DNA of 5,590 bases from Flavobacteriales bacterium UBA2040 (GCA_002332715.1 DDBE01000229.1:10423-16012); one strand, 5' to 3'; counted from the first letter of the stretch, positions 1-5,540 are shown. Numbers and translations: made by a program. Notes: generated by a model not told the origin, from the letters alone.

Positions 1-753
1 AGTAATTGCTCGGGTAAACTCATAGTTTTCGTCCATGGATACATGGGATTCAAAGATTGGGGATGCTGGAATTTAGTGGAAGACTATTTCACTGAGCTTG
101 GATTTGGCTTTTGTAAATACAATGTTTCGCATAACGGTTGTTCAACAAAAGACTCGCTGAATTTTGTCGACTTAGAAGCTTTCGCTGAAGACAACTACAC
201 AAAAGAATGCGAAGATTTTCAAGCTATACTTTCTTATATCGGCGAACACCACAAGCCTTTTCCTGAGATTTATGTCATTGGTCATTCACGTGGTGGTGGT
301 ATTGCGCTTCTTCAGGCGAAAGATGAAAGAATTAAAAAAGTAACGACTTGGGCGGCAATTTCTGATATTGAGTCTCGTTTTCCGAAAGGTGAAGCATTGA
401 CGGAATGGAAAGAAAAAGGATATTATTCGCGTTTGAATGGGCGCACGAATCAAAAAATGCGACATAATTATTCCCAATACATTGATTTTCTAGTCAACAG
501 AAACAACCTGGATATTCGAAAAGCTACGACTGAAAATACAAAGCCACTATTACTCATTCATGGTGAGGCGGACACTTCAGTCGATATTCGAGAAGGAAAA
601 GAATTGGCCGAATGGTCGGGAAAGGAATTACACATTATTGAAGGAGCTGCGCATACCTTTGGGAGCTCGCATCCATGGGAGAAAGATGCCTTGCCAGATG
701 AATTGAAATCGGTTTGTCAGCTTACCGCTAAATTCTTTTTGGAGCGAAACTAA
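1..753 (+). CDS. Alpha/beta hydrolase (5'-truncated by window edge)
   Basis: The reading frame is open from base 1. The first residues, LIVFVHGYMGFKDWG, contain the conserved beta-strand and HG oxyanion-hole motif, so the ATG at 43 is internal and the true start lies upstream. About 250 codons are visible; probably only a few tens of residues are missing. The catalytic triad is intact: the nucleophile Ser of GHSRGGG (codon 286-288), the acid Asp of LIHGEAD (571-573) and the His of EGAAHTFG (652-654). A short lid region carries a WKEKGYYSRLNGRTNQKMR segment. From memory, this pattern (HGF/YkGFKDWG, SHNG, GHSRGGG, NGRTxQxM, AHTFGxxHPW) is typical of a cytosolic hydrolase family common in Bacteroidota and often labelled dienelactone-hydrolase or prolyl-oligopeptidase-like. 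The substrate is unknown; esterase or peptidase activity is inferred from the fold only. Its TAA overlaps the stop of the opposing dikinase-like gene. Confidence 0.93.
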   Translation, partial: SNCSGKLIVFVHGYMGFKDWGCWNLVEDYFTELGFGFCKYNVSHNGCSTKDSLNFVDLEAFAEDNYTKECEDFQAILSYIGEHHKPFPEIYVIGHSRGGGIALLQAKDERIKKVTTWAAISDIESRFPKGEALTEWKEKGYYSRLNGRTNQKMRHNYSQYIDFLVNRNNLDIRKATTENTKPLLLIHGEADTSVDIREGKELAEWSGKELHIIEGAAHTFGSSHPWEKDALPDELKSVCQLTAKFFLERN

Positions 754-2648
754 TCGTTGTACAGGCGCACCTGTTTGATGTATAAATCGCGCGTCCCTTT
801 TTCGAGTTTGAATTCAATATCCAAAGCATAATCTTCAAAGACGAATCGTCGGCCGAATCTGCGGTACAGACTCATTTTCAACTCATACACCTCATCGGCT
901 AAATGTTGAATTTCTTCCGCCGACATGGTCAGTTTACCTTTATTCAAACTTGATAGAGTAATCACATCAATCACCGTTTCCAAAGGTTGAATATTCACAT
1001 TAGTTTCTGGATAGCAGATGAATTGGTCGCAAGTAACACCTTTTCTAGGTTGAACCACACTTTCATTTCCCAATTGGGCATTTACTATAAAGCCTAAATA
1101 ACCTGGGCGATACAGATTTTTTGTGATAATAACTCCGTTTACTTCTTCCTCTGGAAATGCGCGATGTACTAAAATACCCATCTGAACATAGGATTGGTCG
1201 ATGTTGAAATATTCTCGTTCCATAAAGGCTTCGTACGACCATAGACTCGCCCAGACTTTCAGGATTGCCTCCGAAACAGATTTCTTTTCATCGCCAATAA
1301 TGCCTGTTTTTGAAGCGTATAGGCCAGCTCCAGAAAATCCTTTTGCATCTTCTGCATTGGTGGAGGAACGGAAACGCATTTTTGTAAAACCTCCGTTGGA
1401 CTTAATTCTGTCTTCGACGAGTGACAGTAAACTTGGATCAATCTCCGTACTTTTTATCGCTTTTCTGATCGCCTTTAATTTTACTTTCAAAGAATCTTGG
1501 TGGTCAAATTGACCTTCCTTCAATAAAAGTGCATCAATCAATTTTTGAGCACCTGATTGGTGTGCGTGTAAATTATAATGACTAAATGGAATAGCGAATG
1601 ACGCTTCAGGAACCTTAAATTTTCCGTTTTTACTGAGGGCATGGAGCAAACTAAAATTCGATGCTTTGTTGCCAATGTAATCACTCAAATCTCGTTTGTA
1701 ATACGAAACACTGACCAAATCTTTTATCTCTAAATCACAGGTCAGCTTAATCTTAGGTTTATTCTTGTATTCGTTATCTGAAGATTCGGTTGTTTCATAG
1801 AGTTTGTAAAAAGTCGGAAAGACATTCAAAAGCACATTTTTGCCTTCCAAAGCTTTTAATTCTTCATTTTCAAATACATTCTTCAAAGCTAAAACGGGAA
1901 CTTTTCGGTTGCGTCCCAAAATGGTTAGGTGACTCAAAGGTGTTTGAAATTCAGCTACAATAATTCCGGCGACATGCGGTAAAACGAGTGGTGTTTCTCT
2001 AATAACAATGATATCCGTTCTTTTCAATGTATTCACTTCGTTTGTCAAATCATCAACGAAACGAAGATTGCCGATTGCTTTTCCTTCGGATACAGACTGA
2101 ACTTTCATGCTCTTGTATATCTCTTCAGGCGTCAGCAATTTGAAGGTTTTTGAAAATTTCAACGATAAACTTTGTAGACGCTCTGTGCTCAACATTAATC
2201 TCAAATTCTCTCCGAAAAAGACGACCTTTTTAATTTCTGCCATCATCAATTCGATTTGATTCTGAGGCATATAATCGGATGGAGAAAGCTCTACACCGTA
2301 TTCATTCAAGTGCTTGAAATAGTTGATGTTGCACAACAAATAGCGTCTGTCTGGAGAATCTGCAGCGTAATTATCCACATTAAAACGTCCAAGATAAAGA
2401 TCGGGTTCAATATTGGCTTCGCAAAATTCGTAATGAAACTTGTAATACATTGAATTGGCGAAATACAACTCCTTCGTTTCTAGGTCGTAAATGACTTTAA
2501 CTGAAGTAACATCACTGTATTTGTTCGTCAAAGGTTCTGAACTAAGGATTTTGAAATCTTGCACCGATTTTATCTCTTTCAAATAATGTGGCGCGGCCTT
2601 TTTGAAGGAAAACAAAATGAAGATAAGAAAGGCTATTTTGAATTTCAT
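750..2648 (-). CDS. Membrane-targeted PEP-synthase/water-dikinase-like protein (phosphohistidine domain followed by ATP-grasp)
   Basis: This 632-aa protein probably transfers a phosphate from ATP through a phosphohistidine to an unknown acceptor. Residues 5-15 form a hydrophobic signal peptide or anchor flanked by lysines. Residues 30-180 form a domain I do not recognise. The swivelling phosphohistidine domain spans about 185-280, with candidate catalytic His240 in TPLSHLTILGRNRKVPVLAL. The PPDK_N-type ATP-grasp domain spans about 322-630: GNKASNF (326-332), FRSSTNAED (426-434), GAGLY (440-444), NGVIITKN (504-511), a DIEF metal-site motif (610-613) and IKQVR (624-628). In PEP synthase and PPDK the ATP-grasp comes first and a PEP/pyruvate TIM barrel ends the protein. 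Here the order is reversed and the barrel is absent, as in glucan and phosphoglucan water dikinases, but no starch-binding domain is recognised. The key motifs are intact, so the enzyme is probably active. It is the last gene of a leftward cluster, 59 nt after the L,D-transpeptidase. GenBank-style naming would be 'PEP/pyruvate-binding domain-containing protein'. The substrate is unknown. Confidence 0.9.
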   Translation of the reverse strand: MKFKIAFLIFILFSFKKAAPHYLKEIKSVQDFKILSSEPLTNKYSDVTSVKVIYDLETKELYFANSMYYKFHYEFCEANIEPDLYLGRFNVDNYAADSPDRRYLLCNINYFKHLNEYGVELSPSDYMPQNQIELMMAEIKKVVFFGENLRLMLSTERLQSLSLKFSKTFKLLTPEEIYKSMKVQSVSEGKAIGNLRFVDDLTNEVNTLKRTDIIVIRETPLVLPHVAGIIVAEFQTPLSHLTILGRNRKVPVLALKNVFENEELKALEGKNVLLNVFPTFYKLYETTESSDNEYKNKPKIKLTCDLEIKDLVSVSYYKRDLSDYIGNKASNFSLLHALSKNGKFKVPEASFAIPFSHYNLHAHQSGAQKLIDALLLKEGQFDHQDSLKVKLKAIRKAIKSTEIDPSLLSLVEDRIKSNGGFTKMRFRSSTNAEDAKGFSGAGLYASKTGIIGDEKKSVSEAILKVWASLWSYEAFMEREYFNIDQSYVQMGILVHRAFPEEEVNGVIITKNLYRPGYLGFIVNAQLGNESVVQPRKGVTCDQFICYPETNVNIQPLETVIDVITLSSLNKGKLTMSAEEIQHLADEVYELKMSLYRRFGRRFVFEDYALDIEFKLEKGTRDLYIKQVRLYND

Positions 2649-2707
2649 TGGACTACCAGAGTGACAAATTTCGAACCGTTTATAAAGGAAATGTAATCAG
2701 GTTTTTA

Positions 2708-3370
2708 TTAATCGGTATAAATCCACATTAAACTTGATTTTGGATTTCCTTTTAATTTCTCATCCACCAACCGGAAATTATTCAAAGAAAGGATAGGACA
2801 ACCCCAACCTTCAGGTGTTCCCAAAGGAAACAATTCTTTGTCGGGCACGGCTTCCCACGAATGAAAAACAACGAATCGTTTGGCCGCGTTGCTATTCGTT
2901 CTTTCTAATCCGTGAATGACATATTTTATGCGAACGCCCCAATCGCTGGGTGCTCTCTCTCCTATTCTGTATTTGCCAAGAGAAGAACAATGACTTTCGG
3001 GTACATTGCTGAATTGTGGACTTTCTTTTGAGTAATCATGGTTCCAAGGTTGGTCGCCACTGCCATGTCCAACCAAACAAACATGATCAATCGTATCTTT
3101 TTTAAAGTCCCAAATCACAAAGCGATTTACACCTGAATGTAAACTCATATCGATTAGGATACAGAAATCGGTGTTGTAATTTTTTGTTTTACAGAATTCG
3201 AGCGCTTCAACTGCTTTCAGTTTCGTTTTTTCAAAATCTAGACTTGGTTTTACTATTTCATCTTTGGTTTTAAGTACTTGATTTACAGTGCTCAATGGTT
3301 GATCAGCCGAAATTGCGTTGCAAGAAATTAAGGCTGAGCCAAATAACAGGACAGAAATTAGGATTCGCAT
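2708..3370 (-). CDS. Murein L,D-transpeptidase family lipoprotein (YkuD_2-like)
   Basis: This 220-aa protein is predicted to be exported and lipidated. MRILISVLLFGSALISC gives a short charged start, a hydrophobic core and an LISC lipobox with Cys17. I chose the ATG at 3370 for that reason. The longer ATG at 3430 would put 20 polar residues ahead of the signal peptide. The catalytic half matches the YkuD_2 pattern: GHGSG (101-105), FSNVPESHCSSLGKYRIGE (120-138), a G-rich strand ending IHGLE, FVVFHSW with candidate His170, and GWGCPIL with candidate nucleophile Cys191. L,D-transpeptidases use this Cys/His pair to make or edit 3-3 crosslinks in peptidoglycan, or to attach proteins to it. The family assignment is firm, but the substrate is inferred. 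The usual SxGCP is GWGCP here, and two extra cysteines occur near the core (CKTKNYNTDFC). It lies between an 88-aa gene (67 nt) and the dikinase-like gene (59 nt) on the same strand. Confidence 0.9.
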   Translation of the reverse strand: MRILISVLLFGSALISCNAISADQPLSTVNQVLKTKDEIVKPSLDFEKTKLKAVEALEFCKTKNYNTDFCILIDMSLHSGVNRFVIWDFKKDTIDHVCLVGHGSGDQPWNHDYSKESPQFSNVPESHCSSLGKYRIGERAPSDWGVRIKYVIHGLERTNSNAAKRFVVFHSWEAVPDKELFPLGTPEGWGCPILSLNNFRLVDEKLKGNPKSSLMWIYTD

Positions 3371-3437
3371 AAAAGAGGTTTTATAACAACTAGTTGTATA
3401 AATGTACATTTGAAACTTGGTTACGTTCATTTGAGCC

Positions 3438-3704
3438 TCACAATTTTTGTAAACTCTTTCTTTGCGCCTTATCCATTTCTTCGCCCATCACCTCATAATC
3501 GCCTTCTAATTCAAACAATAATTTGATCAATTTAGACGTCGGACTGTTTGGATAATAATCCAAGTAACGTTTGAAGTTCTCTTTGTTTTCGCTGTAAATC
3601 ATTCCGTCCGAATATTCAGCAACAGGGGTGTTATCGAGTCCAATCAAATACCCCCTTTGATAAATAGAGAACAATTCTTTCGCGGCTTTTTTTATGACAA
3701 TCAT
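3438..3704 (-). CDS. Hypothetical protein, 88 aa
   Basis: I do not recognise this protein. It has no signal peptide, membrane segment or cysteine. It is probably mostly helical, with a segment (FKRYLDYYPNSPTSKLIKLL, about residues 44-63) that resembles the helix-turn-helix edge of tetratricopeptide-like repeats, where 'YPnSp' is common. The C-terminus is charged (EEMDKAQRKSLQKL). The frame is closed by a TGA directly before the ATG, so this is not the tail of a longer ORF in the same frame. No Shine-Dalgarno sequence is seen, as is usual in Bacteroidota. It is the first gene of the leftward cluster, 67 nt before the L,D-transpeptidase start chosen here (8 nt before the longer alternative start). 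Shared transcription is plausible but unproven. It could also be a decayed remnant of a larger TPR protein. Confidence 0.62.
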   Translation of the reverse strand: MIVIKKAAKELFSIYQRGYLIGLDNTPVAEYSDGMIYSENKENFKRYLDYYPNSPTSKLIKLLFELEGDYEVMGEEMDKAQRKSLQKL

Positions 3705-3902
3705 TCAACCTACAGCAATTTTCTACTTAACACATTTTGACTCTTGACGCGTGTATATCGGATCACATGAGACAAAAAAATTCATAGTAAAACAAATAAC
3801 CATAGGTAAATTTAAGATTTTTGAATTATTTTAGCCCACAGCGATATTGAAAAATGGAATTTGTATTTCGTATAAAGTCGTTTAAACAGTAAAATACAAT
3901 TT
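3705..3902. other. AT-rich divergent intergenic spacer
   Basis: This 198-nt spacer separates the leftward 88-aa gene from the rightward small lipoprotein. It must hold promoters for both directions. Apart from one weak promoter-like pair near the right end, I see no ORF of note, no strong hairpin and no RNA gene. It includes homopolymer A and T runs. Confidence 0.6.
3847..3876 (+). promoter_or_regulatory. Weak candidate promoter for the 73-aa lipoprotein gene
   Basis: TTGAAA (3847-3852) is followed after 18 nt by TATAAA (3871-3876), 26 nt before the ATG at 3903. The spacing and both hexamers fit a generic sigma-70 pattern. The Bacteroidota-specific -7 box (TAnnTTTG) is not matched well, so this is only a suggestion in an AT-rich stretch. 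Confidence 0.25.
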
Positions 3903-4124
3903 ATGAAATCAATCATTGTCCTAGTGTTCATTAGCACTTTTCTTTTTTCTTGCAAAAAAACCTATCAATGTGAGTGCACGGAAGTACATAATTGGGAAAC
4001 ATGGAATCCCGTAATTACCAGTGTTGCCATTGAAAATAAGAGAAAGGCAGATGCCCAAACTCTATGTAATTCTCTTGCTTACGATTTGGGTAATGGAAAT
4101 TACAAAACGACAAAGTTGAAGTGA
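3903..4124 (+). CDS. Small cysteine-containing lipoprotein, 73 aa, unknown function
   Basis: The start MKSIIVLVFISTFLFSCKK is a clear lipoprotein signal: Lys2, a hydrophobic core and an LFSC lipobox with Cys17. The mature protein would be only about 57 residues, anchored in a membrane and facing the periplasm or the outside. After lipidation it retains YQCECTE (Cys23 and Cys25) and one more cysteine in TLCNSLAYD (Cys55), preceded by a KRKADAQ helix. From memory, short lipoproteins with 'CKK.Y.C.CT ... KA.A...C' recur in Flavobacteria with no known function; this is recollection, not a search. The gene converges with the next lipoprotein gene, and their coding ends overlap by 25 nt. A weak promoter-like pair lies upstream. 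The sequence appears complete. Confidence 0.78.
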   Translation: MKSIIVLVFISTFLFSCKKTYQCECTEVHNWETWNPVITSVAIENKRKADAQTLCNSLAYDLGNGNYKTTKLK

Positions 4125-4531
4125 TAATTTTTAATTTTCTTTCCATAATTTCCGGATAATTTCAACCAACCATCATTGTCGTAAAGCCCTTCATAATCAT
4201 CCAACATTTCAGATTCTAAACTGGTTAATTTTTCAGTAATAGATTTGAGTTTTTTTCTGTATTCAAGATAAAGTTGATTGGCATATTGAGGTGTGCAAGC
4301 TTGAAGTTTCTTTTTGAATTCGCTTTGTAGTCGCAAATAAGCTTCAAAAGCTCCTTCTACAGAAGTTAAATCCAATTTTGCTGGTTTCTCTTCTTTAGCT
4401 AACTCTAAATCGCCTGACTCGGTATTCTCTACCTGAGAGTTTACACGATTAACCTCCTGTTCATTCTCTGAACTACACGAAAAGAAAAAGAAGCAAAAAA
4501 GTGATAGTAGGGTTAAAACTGTTATTTTCAT
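4100..4531 (-). CDS. Lipoprotein of unknown function, 143 aa
   Basis: MKITVLTLLSLFCFFFFSCSS is a lipoprotein signal with Cys19 in FFSC. It is followed by an acidic, Asn/Ser/Glu-rich linker (about 20-55) and a helical segment (about 57-112). The latter contains FKKKLQACTPQYANQLYLEYRK and KLKSITEKLTSLESEML stretches, which could form a short coiled coil. The C-terminus (YDNDGWLKLSGNYGKKIKNYHF) looks like a small beta element. I do not recognise a family. The gene overlaps the 3' end of the preceding lipoprotein gene by 25 nt on the opposite strand, and its start is only 29 nt from the divergent TerB-like gene. Product location (membrane-anchored, outside the cytoplasm) is inferred from the signal; function is unknown. 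Confidence 0.82.
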   Translation of the reverse strand: MKITVLTLLSLFCFFFFSCSSENEQEVNRVNSQVENTESGDLELAKEEKPAKLDLTSVEGAFEAYLRLQSEFKKKLQACTPQYANQLYLEYRKKLKSITEKLTSLESEMLDDYEGLYDNDGWLKLSGNYGKKIKNYHFNFVVL

Positions 4532-4536
4532 CCTTC

Positions 4537-4554
4537 TAAAATAAAGATATTTTA
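4537..4554. repeat. Inverted repeat in the 29-nt divergent spacer
   Basis: TAAAATA (4537-4543) and TATTTTA (4548-4554) are perfect 7-bp complements around a 4-nt loop. They lie in the only space between the start codons at 4531 (-) and 4561 (+). This could be an operator or overlapping promoter elements. It is AT-only and could be chance. Confidence 0.3.
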
Positions 4555-4560
4555 TTAATC

Positions 4561-4971
4561 ATGCCACAAGAAAACGAACACCAGGAAAAGCTTAGTTTAC
4601 TATCTGAATTGGTTAAACTAGCAAGAGTAGACGGAGAAGTCAAAGAAAGTGAGTTTATCTTTCTATATAGCATTGCTAAACAATTAGGTGTTTCGTCCAA
4701 AGAAGTCAAAGGGATTTTTGATAAATACATCGATTTTGAGCCACCTGCTTTTGAATTCGATCGAATAGTTCAATTGCAGCGTTTGGTCCTTTTGATGAAT
4801 GTAGACCTTGAAATAGATGAAAAAGAACTCTATAATATAAAAAACTTAGGGATGAAATTGGGCTTACACCCCTTGGCAGTGGCAGAAGTTTTAGAGGTCA
4901 TGCATGAGTATCCGAATAAAATGTTACCGCCTGAACGGTTGATTTCGATTTTTCAGACCTTTCATAACTAG
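4561..4971 (+). CDS. TerB-like (tellurite-resistance TerB family) protein, 136 aa
   Basis: This is a soluble, all-helical protein with the TerB signature of an acidic metal-site loop inside helices: ELVKLARVDGEVKESE (16-31), with a second copy RLVLLMNVDLEIDEKE (74-89). The two halves (about 14-49 and 72-107) align as L..LV.L..VD.E..E.E...I...LG...V, the internal duplication typical of the TerB fold. The short length and lack of membrane segments or fused domains fit stand-alone cytosolic TerB-like proteins common in Bacteroidota. The name comes from tellurite resistance operons, but no TerC, TerD or TerZ neighbour is present, so a role in tellurite resistance is not supported here. Metal (Ca or Mg) binding is inferred from the acidic loops. 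The ATG at 4561 has no Shine-Dalgarno sequence. The gene diverges from the 143-aa lipoprotein across 29 nt and converges with the DUF393 gene. Confidence 0.85.
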   Translation: MPQENEHQEKLSLLSELVKLARVDGEVKESEFIFLYSIAKQLGVSSKEVKGIFDKYIDFEPPAFEFDRIVQLQRLVLLMNVDLEIDEKELYNIKNLGMKLGLHPLAVAEVLEVMHEYPNKMLPPERLISIFQTFHN

Positions 4972-4987
4972 TTGTATTGGGGTGGAT

Positions 4988-5139
4988 AATAGCGCGCAAA
5001 GCTATTGCGCAAAGTTCGTTGAGCCAGCGTTACTCATAATATGACTCAATAAAACTTTGCGGCTTTAGTTACCCTCCTCGAGCCTGCCTCGTTGGCAGAC
5101 AGGGACGGATTAAGTGAGGTGAAAAAATAGTTTTATTGA
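4988..5139. repeat. Structured intergenic element with nested inverted repeats
   Basis: The spacer between the convergent TerB and DUF393 genes contains several complementary arms. AATAGC (4988-4993) pairs with GCTATT (5001-5006). GCGCAA (4994-4999) pairs with TTGCGC (5005-5010). CGCAAAGTT (5008-5016) pairs with AACTTTGCG (5053-5061), and inside it TTGAG (5019-5023) pairs with CTCAA (5045-5049) and TCAT (5034-5037) pairs with ATGA (5041-5044). TCAATAAAACT (5046-5056) pairs with AGTTTTATTGA (5129-5139). CTGCC (5084-5088) pairs with GGCAG (5094-5098). GCGCAAAG also occurs twice, 13 nt apart. Such arms fit a dispersed intergenic repeat, a bidirectional terminator or a small RNA. I cannot tell which. 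Confidence 0.5.
5008..5061. terminator. Possible bidirectional terminator hairpin between convergent genes
   Basis: A 9-bp stem (5008-5016 with 5053-5061) continues into a 5-bp stem (5019-5023 with 5045-5049) after a small internal loop, 36 nt after the TerB stop. The convergent arrangement calls for termination here, and the stem would form on either strand. No clear T-run follows directly on either side, so intrinsic termination is uncertain. Confidence 0.3.
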
Positions 5140-5141
5140 TC

Positions 5142-5540
5142 TTAAAAAAAGCGTTTCCTTTGAGAAGATGTCGGTAAATGACAATAAGATTTCACCAACT
5201 TTTGTCGGTATTTAGCGACTAAATTATAAACTTGATCTGTACCCCACTGTGGAAGAATGGAAAAAATCCGCAACCAACTTAATGGGAATTTCAAATGTTT
5301 CGCCACTTGAAAAGCCGCTTCAGATTTCGAAAGTAACTTACCATCCTGGGCGAAATTGAAAGTATCCATCTTAGGTAAAGCCCAATTGTTTGCTTCAAAA
5401 TAATTCTTCGTGAAATCAGATTGCAGTGCCGAAAAATGAATACTGTGATCTCTTTCGTATTTTAAAATGAGCTGAACGGAACGGTTGCAAAGCCCACAAT
5501 CACCGTCGTAGAAAATTATTTTATTTGGTGTTTTTTTCAC
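5142..5540 (-). CDS. DUF393 / DCC family thiol-disulfide oxidoreductase-like protein
   Basis: Near the N-terminus, KIIFYDGDCGLCN carries the family's DxxCxxC motif (Asp12, Cys15, Cys18 with the start used here) after a beta strand, as in thioredoxin-like folds. Further family-like features are IHFSALQSD (34-42), the KSEAAF segment (72-77, equivalent to the usual 'KSDA'), VYNLVAKYRQKLV (104-116) and a C-terminal CHLPTSSQRKRFF. The 132-aa length is normal for DUF393. A redox role is inferred from the CxxC; substrates are not known for most members. There is no ATG in the proper place. The frame opens with TAA-GTG (GTG at 5565-5567, giving 141 aa), and a second GTG at 5538-5540 gives VKKTPNKIIFYDGDC. 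I favour the second because family members usually start a few residues before the first strand. The longer start remains possible. Confidence 0.9.
   Translation of the reverse strand: MKKTPNKIIFYDGDCGLCNRSVQLILKYERDHSIHFSALQSDFTKNYFEANNWALPKMDTFNFAQDGKLLSKSEAAFQVAKHLKFPLSWLRIFSILPQWGTDQVYNLVAKYRQKLVKSYCHLPTSSQRKRFF

Noticed and set aside
286..477. Open frame of 63 codons on the - strand
   Set aside because: It is antisense to the hydrolase core including the nucleophile motif, and its low-complexity F/R-rich translation is typical of a shadow frame.
1259..1441. Open frame of 60 codons on the - strand
   Set aside because: It is an alternative frame within the dikinase-like gene on the same strand. 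The real frame there carries FRSSTNAED and GAGLY, so this is a shadow.
1201..1512. Open frame of 103 codons on the + strand
   Set aside because: It lies fully inside the well-supported dikinase-like gene, antisense to its ATP-grasp motifs, and its translation shows no recognisable domain.
2256..2453. Open frame of 65 codons on the + strand
   Set aside because: It is antisense to the N-terminal part of the dikinase-like gene and has no start context or recognisable product.
750..2648. Naming the 632-aa protein ppsA or ppdK
   Set aside because: The domain order is reversed and the PEP/pyruvate barrel is absent, so a PEP synthase or PPDK call would be wrong.
4536..4730. Open frame of 64 codons on the - strand
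   Set aside because: It is antisense to the TerB-like gene and runs through the first acidic motif; no product is recognisable.
4561..4971. Tellurite resistance locus
   Set aside because: Only a TerB-like fold is present; no TerC, TerD or TerZ gene is in the window.
3388..4977. Shared 12-mer AACTAGTTGTAT at 3388-3399 and 4966-4977
   Set aside because: About one such match is expected by chance in a window of this size, and the second copy includes the TerB stop codon. This is no evidence of a repeat element.
5008..5061. Integron attC site, suggested by GTTGAGC (5018-5024) and the surrounding stem
   Set aside because: attC needs RYYYAAC first and GTTRRRY last. Here the GTT-type box comes first and the right arm does not match, and there is no integrase or cassette array.
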